DNA of 34,518 nucleotides from Candidatus Gordonibacter avicola (GTDB lineage: Bacteria > Actinomycetota > Coriobacteriia > Coriobacteriales > Eggerthellaceae). This document shows, piece after piece, positions 7,480 to 15,183 of this stretch (position 1 is its first letter; each line of letters begins with the position of its first letter). The DNA lies in assembly GCA_019113915.1 (NCBI GenBank), contig DXGM01000001.1:1-34518 (forward strand). The letters are read 5' to 3'. The translations under genes were made by a program, and so were the position numbers. The notes under the pieces were generated by a model that was given only the letters and a program-made list of their open reading frames with translations, did no database searches and was not told the origin of the DNA.

Positions 7480-8106
7480 CTAGAGGCCGAGAGCTTGCTT
7501 CACGTCGGCGTACACCACGTCGGGGTCGCGGTCGCCGTCGATGGTGACCAGCAGATCGCAGCCGCGATAGTAGTCGATGAGCGGCGCCGTGGACTTCTCG
7601 TACACGTCGAGGCGGTTGCGCACCGTGGCCTCGTTGTCGTCATCGCGCTGGTACATTTCGCCACCGCACTTCGGGCAGGTCTTATCCGCGGCGGTACCGA
7701 TGTAGTTGCAGTCACGGCACATGCGGCGCGAGGTGAGGCGCTTCACGATAACCTCGGAGTCCACGTCCACCAACAGCGCGGCATCCAGCGGGCGCTCAAG
7801 CTTCGACAGCTCGGCGTCCAAGGCCACGGCCTGGGCAGACGTGCGCGGGAAGCCATCAAGGATGAAGCCCTTCTCGGTGTCCGGCTCCTGCAGACGCTCC
7901 GTCACAAGGCCGATGATGACGTCGTCGGGCACAAGCTCGCCAGCGTCCATGTACGACTTGGCCTTCTTGCCCAGCGGCGTGCCAGCCTTCACGGCAGCGC
8001 GCAGCATATCGCCCGTGGAAATGTGCGGCGTGCCGAACTCTTCCACCAGCTTGGCCGCCTGCGTACCCTTACCAGCGCCCGGCGCCCCCAACAACACAAT
8101 GTTCAT
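7480..8106 (-). CDS. adk: Adenylate kinase
   Basis: Cytoplasmic enzyme interconverting ATP plus AMP with two ADP. The 208-residue protein has the P-loop GAPGAGKGT (7-15), the AMP-binding segment STGDMLRAA (30-38), and GFPRT (85-89). Its lid domain carries four cysteines in two CxxC pairs (C130, C133, C144, C147), the structural zinc type common in Gram-positives. The ATG at 8106 has GAAAGGA six bases upstream; the TTG at 8121 is rejected. A TACAAT -10 box (8141-8146, minus strand) lies about 35 bp upstream. In most bacteria adk directly follows secY; here an accessory cassette of about 5.8 kb separates them, and map and infA do not follow. Confidence 0.97.
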   Translation of the reverse strand: MNIVLLGAPGAGKGTQAAKLVEEFGTPHISTGDMLRAAVKAGTPLGKKAKSYMDAGELVPDDVIIGLVTERLQEPDTEKGFILDGFPRTSAQAVALDAELSKLERPLDAALLVDVDSEVIVKRLTSRRMCRDCNYIGTAADKTCPKCGGEMYQRDDDNEATVRNRLDVYEKSTAPLIDYYRGCDLLVTIDGDRDPDVVYADVKQALGL

Positions 8107-8239
8107 GTGATTTCCTTTCAACCTGTAATCGGTAAGTAGTATTGTAGCAAACCCCTGCGCACAGCAATCATATTTCAGAAGAAAGACAGCGAGCGCCGGT
8201 GCCGAAACCCTGTTTCAGGCGCGCAGTGCGTACGGGAAC

Positions 8240-9682
8240 TCATCGCTCATCGCGCACTTTCAGCAACTCTTGTCGCGAATTCACACCCATTTTCTGGTAA
8301 ATGTGGTAGGTATGGGTTTTAACCGTATGCGGCGACAAAAACAGCTTTTCAGCCACCGAGTTCGTGTCATAGCCTTGCAAGAGCAACACCAGCACCTCAC
8401 CCTCACGACGTGACAGTTCGTACTCTTCGGCAAGCACCTTTCCTTTCGCCAGATTGCTATCAGCCGATGTGATTTTCAACCCATCGTCTTTTAGTACGTC
8501 ACCCGGCGTGTCGCGCGGCATGACGTCAATCTTCCCGCTGGCAGCCACCATGACAAACAGCAGCACTGCAAGGAAAAACGGCATGACGAAGGCATAGTCA
8601 CGCGACAGATCGAAGAAATTCATGAGTGTGAGATCAATGGCACCCGCCGCCACCATGCCTGCTTGGATATAAATCCTCCCGCGCGTGATATTTTTGATGG
8701 GAACAAGATGCAACTTGTCGGTGAGTTCAAACAGAAAGCAGAACGTGGCCGCATCAAACGCAGTCAGCAGCATGAGAAGCAACAAATACATGATCCACTT
8801 CATGGGGCCTGATACACCCGTCACCACCATAAGAATGAGGGCAACGGCGGGTAGCAGCACCGTAATAAACGTGTCGAAGGAAAGCGTACGCTTTGAGCGA
8901 ACATCGACCACAAGAAGGCCCACCACGCCCAAAGCAAGCGCCAAACCGGTCAGAGGATAGCTGACATAAACCGGCAGGTCGGGAGCCATACAAGCGTAGA
9001 TACCCACACCAAAGACCGCCCCGTAAATAACAAGAACCACGTTACTCTTCCTGAGAGAACGTGCCACTTCTTGCGTCAGAGGACGCTCATGGCCCGATGG
9101 CTCTGGGCGGAACTGGTGCGTGAATACATAGCAAACAAGTGAGAAAAACGCCAAAAGCAGCGCGATGAACATACCCGCAGACGCTGCCACCAGGGCTGTG
9201 AGCACAAAGAGAGCAGCACCTATGATGATAGACAGGTACAAATAGCGGCGGATAAGCTTCATATCCAGATACATGAAGGCTTCGGCCCACAAGATATGGA
9301 ATGCTCCCTGCCACATACCCGCAGCAAGCATGGCCACTGCACTGGGCCACCCTCCCGCATTCACTGATCCGTCAAGGGCGCACGTGACCACCATGAGTGC
9401 AAGTGCCCCGTAGGCACCAAGCGCAAGAGGAATGCGGAAGCGCTTGGTACCCAGACGGTCAAACAACATATACAGCACCACTTCGAACACGACGATGCCG
9501 GCAAGATACCCTATACGACCCACATCGCGCTGGAGCGATGAGAGCGAATCTAGCGGCATAAAAATAAAGCTGTACGCAATGATATACATGACGGCCCAGC
9601 ACAGACCGAACCCAGCGACCACGAAAGGCGCGCAGTGGTGATACGCGATCCCGCCCGCTTTCGCTTGCGCCTTTTCCGACAT
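8240..9682 (-). CDS. LuxR-family regulator with membrane N-terminal domain
   Basis: Protein of 480 residues. The first ~390 residues form about twelve hydrophobic segments, resembling a transporter-like sensor. The C-terminal ~65 residues are a GerE/LuxR helix-turn-helix: YELSRREGEVLVLLLQGY, then SVAEKLFLSPHTVKTHTYHI, then YQKMGVNSRQELL. This architecture is typical of Eggerthellaceae, where such regulators commonly sit beside redox or dehydroxylase enzymes and respond to their substrates (family knowledge). The ATG at 9682 has GAAAGGGGGG five bases upstream and is preferred over the longer frame to 9775. It is divergent from the molybdoenzyme operon. A role as its membrane-bound activator is inferred. 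Confidence 0.9.
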   Translation of the reverse strand: MSEKAQAKAGGIAYHHCAPFVVAGFGLCWAVMYIIAYSFIFMPLDSLSSLQRDVGRIGYLAGIVVFEVVLYMLFDRLGTKRFRIPLALGAYGALALMVVTCALDGSVNAGGWPSAVAMLAAGMWQGAFHILWAEAFMYLDMKLIRRYLYLSIIIGAALFVLTALVAASAGMFIALLLAFFSLVCYVFTHQFRPEPSGHERPLTQEVARSLRKSNVVLVIYGAVFGVGIYACMAPDLPVYVSYPLTGLALALGVVGLLVVDVRSKRTLSFDTFITVLLPAVALILMVVTGVSGPMKWIMYLLLLMLLTAFDAATFCFLFELTDKLHLVPIKNITRGRIYIQAGMVAAGAIDLTLMNFFDLSRDYAFVMPFFLAVLLFVMVAASGKIDVMPRDTPGDVLKDDGLKITSADSNLAKGKVLAEEYELSRREGEVLVLLLQGYDTNSVAEKLFLSPHTVKTHTYHIYQKMGVNSRQELLKVRDER

Positions 9683-10021
9683 GAGCGCCCCCCTTTCGAC
9701 GACTACAGCCACCCCTTCCGAGTCGGCTGCGCTACCGTCGCACCGCGAATGCGCTTCATTATACGATTCACACACCGGCGCTGCCGAACAATTACAGAGA
9801 GTGCATCACTGTATGGGAATCTAAGCTGCATATTACCTGATCATACGCGCGTATGAATTTCTTCATACTCACTTTGAGCGATACGACAAAACGTATGAAG
9901 AACCCTTTTCAACCAGAACGAGCGAAGCCTCACCACCTGAACCGCACCTAGAATCGAACACGCTTTGCAAGCACTGAGCAGAGCGAGACGAGCGAAGAAG
10001 AAGGCACGCGGAAGGAGCAGC
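9683..10021. promoter_or_regulatory. Divergent control region with GTATGA/TCATAC operator cluster
   Basis: A 338-bp gap between the regulator and the molybdoenzyme operon. It contains a perfect 16-nt palindrome TCATACGCGCGTATGA (9841-9856). An exact 8-bp inverted pair CTTCATAC (9861-9868) and GTATGAAG (9893-9900) surrounds another inverted pair, ATACG/CGTAT (9881-9885 and 9892-9896). So four (T)TCATAC half-sites lie within 60 bp. A TATAAT on the minus strand (9758-9763) could serve the LuxR gene. I see no convincing -10/-35 pair for the rightward operon, which fits an activator-dependent promoter. Confidence 0.65.
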
Positions 10022-12271
10022 ATGAGCAAAGACGGATACAATCTCGTTGAGCACGAGAAGCCGTACCGCTACGACGAAGATGGCCTGCATGTCACACGCG
10101 GGAGTGCCTGGTCAGGGCCAGGATGTCACATTGGGTGCGGTGTGCTTCTGTACACCGACGATGAGGGCAAGCTGGTTAAAGTTGAGGGCGACCCAGAGAA
10201 CCCTTACAACAAGGGGCGCTTATGCAACCGCTGTTTGGCGCTGACCGAAGTGGTGTACAACCCCGACCGCGTGACGACGCCGCTCGTGCGCGACCCGGCG
10301 CGCCGCGGCGAGAACGCGTGGGAGCCCGCCACGTGGGACGAAGCGCTCGACCTCGTGTATGAGAAGTTCACCGAAATCAAGGAGAAGTACGGCGCCTGGT
10401 CTATCCCGTTTGTGCAGGGCACGGGTCGCGACATCGCCGCGTGGATCACGCGCTTGGCGTGGTCGTTCGGCAGCCCCAACTATATGTTCAACATGTCGGG
10501 CATGGCATGCTACCTGCCGCGCGTCGCCGGCTGCGCCGCCACAACCGGCAACTTCTGGGTGGGCGACTTCTCCCAGCAATACCCCGACCGCTACGACAAC
10601 CCAGAGTGGAAGCCTGCCGACTACATCATGGTATGGGGTAACAACCCTCTCATTGCGAACTCTGACGGATTCTATGGCCACTGGATGGTAGACGTCATGA
10701 AGCGGGGCTCGAAGCTCATCGTCGTTGATCCGCGCCTGACGTGGCTTGCTCACAAGGCAGAATGGTGGCTGCAAATTCGCCCCGGTACGGATGCAGCACT
10801 CGCGCTGGGCATGCTGAACGTCATCATCTCCGAGGACCTCTATGACCACGACTTCGTGGATCGCTGGTGCTACGGCTTTGACGAATTGGCAGAGACCGCT
10901 GCCGCTTATCCGCCCGAGAAGGTAGCGGCCGTCACCTGGGTGCCCGAGGAAAAGATTGTTGGCGCCGCACGCACGTGGGCGCACGCTGACAGTGGCATCG
11001 TGCAGTGGGGTTTGGCGGTAGATACCACAAAAGAGTCGTTGCCCGCTGCGCAGGCTATCGGCGCCCTGTGGCAAATCTGCGGCTTCTGCGAGCGCCCCGG
11101 TTGCATGATTGTGCCCCCTGAGATTCTGGCCTATTCCGGCGGCTTTGGTGGCGAACTGGTGACGCCAGAAATGGACGCGCATCGCATTGGCCTGGACAAA
11201 TACTCACTCTTGAAGTTTGGCTTCCAGGTGGCATCGTCTGACGAGGTCATGAAGACACTCGAAACGGAGAAGCCCTACAAGTTGCATGGCGCATGGCTAC
11301 AAACGTCGAACTTCCTCACCTGCACCGCACCCGATCCAGAGCGGTCGATGAAGGCATGGCGCACCCTGGATTTCATTGTGGTGGTAGATCTATTCATGAC
11401 CCCCACCGCCATGGCGCTGGCCGACGTCTTCCTACCCGCTTGCACCTACGCCGAGCGCGACGGCATTCGCGTAGGCGACGGTGCACAGCGAGGCGAGACC
11501 ATCAACAAGGTATGCCAGGTGGGCGAATGTAAATCCGACATGCAAATTAACTTGGAGCTGGGGCGCCGCTTCAACCCCGAAGCGTGGCCGTGGAAAGATG
11601 ACAAGGAAATGTTCAGCTCCGTTATCGAATGCACCGGCTACACGTTTGAAGAGCTGCAGCAGGTGGCTCCGGCCTACATCCCCTTCGAGTATCATCGCCA
11701 CGAAAAGGGGTTGCTGCGCCCCGACGGACAGCCCGGCTTCAACACGCAAACGGGTCGCATCGAGCTGTGGTCAACGTTCTACAACAACGCCGGCCTCAGC
11801 CCTGTGCCGTACTTCGAGGAGCCCACGGAAAGCCCTGAGGCAACGCCCGACCTGTACGAAGAATACCCCTTTGTGCTTACCACCGGCGCCCGCAACTGGT
11901 TCATGTTCCACTCCGAGCATCGTCAGGTCCCCCACCTGCGTGCCGGTCGTCCCTGGCCGCTTGTGCAAATCAACCCGAAGGCCGCCGAGAAGATTGGCGT
12001 ACACGATGGCGAGTGGGTGTGGCTGGAGAACAGCCGAGGACGCTGCAAGCGTGTTGTGGAATGCACGAACATCATGGACGAGCGCGTAGTCATGTCCGAT
12101 CACGGCTGGTGGTTCCCTGAGGCTCCTGGCGAGGAAAAGGATGGCTTATTCGGCATGTTTGATTTGAACGTGAACAAGCTTCTGAACTCTTACGTGCCCG
12201 GCAAATCGGGTTTCGGCGCCAACTACAAGTCCATGCTGTGCAAGATCTACCCCGTGAAGGACGGTGAATAA
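10022..12271 (+). CDS. Molybdopterin-dependent oxidoreductase, catalytic subunit (DMSO reductase superfamily)
   Basis: 749-residue bis-MGD enzyme. An N-terminal iron-sulfur segment (SGPGCHIGCG, GRLCNRC) is followed by molybdopterin-binding domains and a C-terminal dinucleotide-binding domain (VLTTGARNWFMFHSEHRQ). The usual cluster motif CxxCxxxC is altered: the first cysteine position is glycine (G32), C35, C39 and C68 are kept, and C71 is extra. C163 in MSGMACYLPR sits where the metal ligand is expected. There is no Tat signal, so the enzyme is cytoplasmic. The family includes gut catechol dehydroxylases, acetylene hydratase and transhydroxylases; the substrate cannot be read from the sequence. 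The ATG at 10022 has GGAAGGAG four bases upstream. The Fe-S partner starts 2 bp after its stop. Confidence 0.92.
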   Translation: MSKDGYNLVEHEKPYRYDEDGLHVTRGSAWSGPGCHIGCGVLLYTDDEGKLVKVEGDPENPYNKGRLCNRCLALTEVVYNPDRVTTPLVRDPARRGENAWEPATWDEALDLVYEKFTEIKEKYGAWSIPFVQGTGRDIAAWITRLAWSFGSPNYMFNMSGMACYLPRVAGCAATTGNFWVGDFSQQYPDRYDNPEWKPADYIMVWGNNPLIANSDGFYGHWMVDVMKRGSKLIVVDPRLTWLAHKAEWWLQIRPGTDAALALGMLNVIISEDLYDHDFVDRWCYGFDELAETAAAYPPEKVAAVTWVPEEKIVGAARTWAHADSGIVQWGLAVDTTKESLPAAQAIGALWQICGFCERPGCMIVPPEILAYSGGFGGELVTPEMDAHRIGLDKYSLLKFGFQVASSDEVMKTLETEKPYKLHGAWLQTSNFLTCTAPDPERSMKAWRTLDFIVVVDLFMTPTAMALADVFLPACTYAERDGIRVGDGAQRGETINKVCQVGECKSDMQINLELGRRFNPEAWPWKDDKEMFSSVIECTGYTFEELQQVAPAYIPFEYHRHEKGLLRPDGQPGFNTQTGRIELWSTFYNNAGLSPVPYFEEPTESPEATPDLYEEYPFVLTTGARNWFMFHSEHRQVPHLRAGRPWPLVQINPKAAEKIGVHDGEWVWLENSRGRCKRVVECTNIMDERVVMSDHGWWFPEAPGEEKDGLFGMFDLNVNKLLNSYVPGKSGFGANYKSMLCKIYPVKDGE

Positions 12272-12273
12272 CC

Positions 12274-12606
12274 ATGACGGACTACGGAATGCTCATTGAT
12301 TACGAGTGGTGCACCGGTTGCCATACCTGCGAAACCGCTTGCCAGATGGAGCACCATTTGCCCGTGGGACAATTCGGCATCAAGCTGGCCGAGGTTGGCC
12401 CCTATGAGTACAGTCCCGACCAGTGGCAACTGGCCTACGTACCCATCCCCACCGATCAGTGCGACTTTTGTGCTGCGCGGCTGGCCAAGGGGAAACTTCC
12501 CAGCTGTCAGCATCATTGCCAGGCGCAGTGCCTTGAAGTAGGGCCGCTCGATGAGCTTACCAAGAAGGTAGCCACCAAGAAGAAGGTTGTGCTGTTCCAC
12601 AACTAG
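12274..12606 (+). CDS. 4Fe-4S ferredoxin-type electron transfer subunit
   Basis: Small 110-residue protein that should pass electrons to the molybdoenzyme. It has CTGCHTCETAC (C13, C16, C19, C23), a classical CxxCxxCxxxC binding loop. A second cysteine group, CDFC (C63, C66) and CQHHCQAQC (C78, C82, C86), is enough for a second [4Fe-4S] cluster. It is shorter than the usual ~200-residue DmsB/NrfC subunits, which carry four clusters. No transmembrane segment is present, and no NrfD-type anchor follows. The start is 2 bp after the upstream stop, so translation is probably coupled. A GC-rich hairpin lies between it and the membrane genes downstream. Confidence 0.92.
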   Translation: MTDYGMLIDYEWCTGCHTCETACQMEHHLPVGQFGIKLAEVGPYEYSPDQWQLAYVPIPTDQCDFCAARLAKGKLPSCQHHCQAQCLEVGPLDELTKKVATKKKVVLFHN

Positions 12607-12620
12607 CACCAGTAGCGTTC

Positions 12621-12654
12621 GCGGGGCCGCGCCAACACCTGTGCGCGGCCCCGC
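12621..12654 (+). other. Perfect 12-bp intercistronic hairpin
   Basis: GCGGGGCCGCGC (12621-12632) is an exact inverted copy of GCGCGGCCCCGC (12643-12654), with a ten-base loop. It is followed only by CGTTTG, so termination would be partial. It is placed to lower expression of the two membrane genes relative to the enzyme subunits, or to protect the upstream mRNA. Confidence 0.75.
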
Positions 12655-12675
12655 CGTTTGAAGGGATGGAAATTC

Positions 12676-13065
12676 ATGAGCAAAGTGAAGGGATGGGTAC
12701 TCGCTTTTGCGGTTGGCGGCCTGTATGCCGTCATCGGTCAAATCATCTGGACCGCTTTTGCCGGAGCCCTGGGAGCCGACTTCCCCTATCTGGGACAACT
12801 CACGTTACTGGGTATGGGTGTAGTAGCACTTGTGTTGTATATCCCAGGTATTCACCAGCGAATTGCAGCAGTAAGTGGCTTCGGCTCAATCTTGCCGTTC
12901 AACGGCTTCGCCGGTGGTGTCGCAGATGCGTACGAAGGTGCCGTTGCTGAAACTGGTCAGGCGAGCAAAGGCGTGAGTGCGGCCATCAAGCTGGTGCTGC
13001 TTGTTATCGGCATCGGCGGACTTGTAGATGTGATTGTTGGCGCAATCGCGTTTTGTGTGGCGTAG
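12676..13065 (+). CDS. SpoVAC-like small membrane protein
   Basis: 129-residue membrane protein with about four hydrophobic segments. The order of motifs matches SpoVAC: an N-terminal AFAVGGLYAVIGQ, a middle GFGSILPFNGFAGGV (compare GAGSAVPVTGFAN in the Bacillus protein, from memory), an acidic stretch, and a C-terminal IKLVLLVIG segment. SpoVA proteins form the channel that moves dipicolinic acid into and out of spores (known). No spore genes are near and the lineage does not sporulate. I infer a transport role for a small carboxylate handled by the molybdoenzyme. The ATG at 12676 has AAGGGA nine bases upstream. The partner gene follows after 11 bp. Confidence 0.8.
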   Translation: MSKVKGWVLAFAVGGLYAVIGQIIWTAFAGALGADFPYLGQLTLLGMGVVALVLYIPGIHQRIAAVSGFGSILPFNGFAGGVADAYEGAVAETGQASKGVSAAIKLVLLVIGIGGLVDVIVGAIAFCVA

Positions 13066-13076
13066 AAGGGACTCGT

Positions 13077-13472
13077 ATGGAATTCATCATGGCGTTTTTG
13101 GTTGGTGGCGCTCTTTGCCTCCTGTTCCAACTCATCTTGGACGTAACGAAAGCTCCCGTGCCCTACATTCTGCTGGTTGGTCTTGCCGTGGGAGGTATTC
13201 TTACGCCCTTTGGCATCATGGACGTGTTAGCCAACTGGGGAGGTGCTGGCTTTACCATCATGGTAGTAGGTGCGGGACAGGCGATGTGCGCAACAACACA
13301 GGCCGCGCTTGCTGGCAATCCCTGGCCACTGTTATCCGTCATTGGGGTGTTTTTGGTTTTGACCGTTGTCGGGCTTGTGTGCGGAAGTTGCCATCGCGCG
13401 CTGCACCCTTCGAAAGCTTCGGCGAACGCAGCTGAAACAGGGACTCAGCAGGCAGCTAAGAGCCACCTGTAG
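13077..13472 (+). CDS. SpoVAE/SpoVAEb-like small membrane protein
   Basis: 131-residue membrane protein with three to four hydrophobic segments. Its N-terminus, MEFIMAFLVGGALCLLFQLI followed by LDVTKAPVPYILL, follows the SpoVAE/SpoVAEb pattern (AFLVGG, C, QL.LD.TK..PA), as does GGILTPFGIMDVLANWGGAG. The C-terminus is a short hydrophilic tail. The cysteine pair CGSC near residue 103 is not part of the family pattern I know. The ATG at 13077 has GAAGGG six bases upstream. It pairs with the preceding SpoVAC-like gene, and a strong terminator follows at once, so this is the last gene of the molybdoenzyme operon. The other known SpoVA partners (A, B, D, F) are absent here. Confidence 0.8.
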   Translation: MEFIMAFLVGGALCLLFQLILDVTKAPVPYILLVGLAVGGILTPFGIMDVLANWGGAGFTIMVVGAGQAMCATTQAALAGNPWPLLSVIGVFLVLTVVGLVCGSCHRALHPSKASANAAETGTQQAAKSHL

Positions 13473-13473
13473 A

Positions 13474-13512
13474 AAAGAGACACGACGCTCGCATCGCGCG
13501 TCGTGTCTCTTT
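13474..13512 (+). terminator. Terminator of the molybdoenzyme operon
   Basis: AAAGAGACACGACGC (13474-13488) pairs perfectly with GCGTCGTGTCTCTTT (13498-13512) around a nine-base loop, starting 2 bp after the stop codon. The 3' arm ends in TCTCTTTC, giving a short U-rich end. Confidence 0.9.
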
Positions 13513-13565
13513 CTGCGCCACCTACGAGATCGAGTAGACAAAAGTTTTGTTTGAAAGGATTGCCT

Positions 13566-13754
13566 ATGTCGTGCGGATACGCCTGCGTGGGCTGTGGTCG
13601 CTGCCGCGGCACACCACGCAAACTGAACATAACCACCGTATGTTTCCGCTGCGGTCACGACAACCCCAAAGGTTCCACCCACTGCGAACACTGCGGCCTC
13701 GAACTCCCCCGCCCTCCAAAGCCGCCCACAACTCCTCAAACACCGAAGCCGTAG
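13566..13754 (+). CDS. Small zinc-ribbon protein
   Basis: 62-residue protein with two cysteine clusters: CGYACVGCGRC (C3, C7, C10, C13) and a zinc ribbon CFRCGHDNPKGSTHCEHCG (C26, C29, C40, C43). A proline-rich tail follows. The second cluster is a standard CxxC-x10-CxxC ribbon and probably binds zinc; the first could bind a second metal. The ATG at 13566 has GAAAGGA six bases upstream, an excellent site, which supports a real gene despite its size. Longer overlapping frames lack such a signal. It lies between two terminators, so it should be transcribed alone. Function unknown. Confidence 0.75.
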   Translation: MSCGYACVGCGRCRGTPRKLNITTVCFRCGHDNPKGSTHCEHCGLELPRPPKPPTTPQTPKP

Positions 13755-13780
13755 AGAAGAAAAACCTCCTCTACGGCTTC
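13745..13780 (+). terminator. Hairpin overlapping the zinc-ribbon stop codon
   Basis: GAAGCCGTAGAG (13745-13756) pairs perfectly with CTCTACGGCTTC (13769-13780). The gene's TAG stop (13752-13754) is inside the left arm. No U-run follows on the plus strand, so it is a weak terminator or stabilising 3' end. Confidence 0.6.
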
Positions 13781-13850
13781 GGCCGCTCTATAAAAACTTC
13801 TGCACTGTTTCCCAGTAAAACCAAAGCTATTCAAAGCCTTCACGCATAAA

Positions 13851-13884
13851 AAACGCCCTGATCGGTGTGTTGATCAGGGCGTTT
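13851..13884 (-). terminator. Terminator of the ribosomal protein/secY operon
   Basis: AAACGCCCTGATC (13851-13863) pairs perfectly with GATCAGGGCGTTT (13872-13884). On the minus strand the stem is followed by a run of six T (GGGCGTTTTTTATG). It lies 16 bp after the secY stop. It could also act on plus-strand transcripts from the zinc-ribbon gene. Confidence 0.92.
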
Positions 13885-13899
13885 ACTTCTTACGGAAGG

Positions 13900-15183
13900 C
13901 TACTTAAAGAAGCCGTCGTAGTTGTGCATCTTTAGTTGGCTCTCCACCTTGCTCATGGTGTCGAGGGCCACGCCTATCATGATGAGGATGGACGTACCAC
14001 CGAATGCCTGGATAAGCGTATTACCGGTGAAGAAGAACACGATGGACGGAACCACTGCGATGGCGGCGATAAAGATGCCACCCGGCAGCGTCACGCGGTG
14101 CAGCACGTTCTTGATGTAGGTAACCGTTGCCGTGCCCGGGCGCACGCCGGGGATGAAGCCGCCCTGCTTGCGCAGGTTGTCGGCCGTTTCCTCCGGGTTA
14201 AACACCATGGAGGTGTAGAAGTACGCGAAGAACACAATCAGCAGCACCGTGAGAATCCAGTTAATCCAGCCCGTGGACATGGCGTTCGCCACGTTCGTCA
14301 GCCACTCAATGTTGAAGAGGGCCGCCAGCTGCGCCGGGAAGTAAATCAGGCAGCTTGCGAAGATGATGGGGATAACGCCCGCCGCGTTCACCTTCAAGGG
14401 GATGTACGTGGACTGGCCACCCATCATTTTGCGACCCTGCACGCGCTTGGCGTAGTTCACCGGGATGCGGCGCTGAGCACGCTCCACGAAGATGATAGCC
14501 GGGATGCAGGCCAGCACCACAAGGATGATGAGCGCCGTAATGGCAATGCCCATGCCCAGATCAGCCGTCAGGTTAATGGACGAGAAGATGGCGGAGGGCA
14601 CACGCGACACGATGCTCACAAAGATGATGAGCGACATGCCGTTGCCAATGCCACGCTGCGTGATAAGCTCGCCCATCCACATGATGAACGCGGTACCAGC
14701 CACCAGCGTGAACACCACAACGAAGTCGGTCAAAAGCTCGGGCACCTCGGTGCTGAACACAACGCCGTACGCCTGCGACTTGAACAGGAACAGGTAGCCG
14801 ATAGCGTTGATCAGGCCCAGGCCCAGCGTCAGGTAACGCGTTACCTGCGTGATCTTCTTGCGGCCCGACTCGCCCTCCTTCGCCCAGCGACCCACCGCCG
14901 GGATGACGCCCTGCATCAACTGCATGATGATGGACGCCGTGATGTAGGGCATGATGCCGAGCGAGAACACGGAGAAGTTCGACAGAGCGCCGCCCGTGAA
15001 CAGGTCGAGCATCGTCATGGACACGCCACCGCTCTGCGTGAACTGATTCGCGAACTCGTTAAACGGGATGCCCGGCACCGGCACGTACGCGCCGAAGCGG
15101 TACAGCGCGAGGATAGCCAGCGTGAAGAGAATCTTCTTACGCAGCTCCGGTACCTTGAATGCATCGATGATAGAGCTTAGCAA
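13900..15183 (-). CDS. secY: Preprotein translocase subunit SecY
   Basis: 427-residue core channel of the Sec translocon in the cytoplasmic membrane, with ten transmembrane segments. Family signatures are visible: [10 protein letters not shown] near residue 30, plug-region residues after it, GNGMSLIIF, and the cytoplasmic loop with [12 protein letters not shown]. The start is TTG at 15183, overlapping the last 7 bp of rplO, with AGGAAAGG about ten bases upstream. No better start exists, so the rare codon and overlap suggest translational coupling. It is the last gene of the cluster and is followed by a strong terminator, whereas adk usually follows secY directly. Confidence 0.97.
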   Translation of the reverse strand: MLSSIIDAFKVPELRKKILFTLAILALYRFGAYVPVPGIPFNEFANQFTQSGGVSMTMLDLFTGGALSNFSVFSLGIMPYITASIIMQLMQGVIPAVGRWAKEGESGRKKITQVTRYLTLGLGLINAIGYLFLFKSQAYGVVFSTEVPELLTDFVVVFTLVAGTAFIMWMGELITQRGIGNGMSLIIFVSIVSRVPSAIFSSINLTADLGMGIAITALIILVVLACIPAIIFVERAQRRIPVNYAKRVQGRKMMGGQSTYIPLKVNAAGVIPIIFASCLIYFPAQLAALFNIEWLTNVANAMSTGWINWILTVLLIVFFAYFYTSMVFNPEETADNLRKQGGFIPGVRPGTATVTYIKNVLHRVTLPGGIFIAAIAVVPSIVFFFTGNTLIQAFGGTSILIMIGVALDTMSKVESQLKMHNYDGFFK

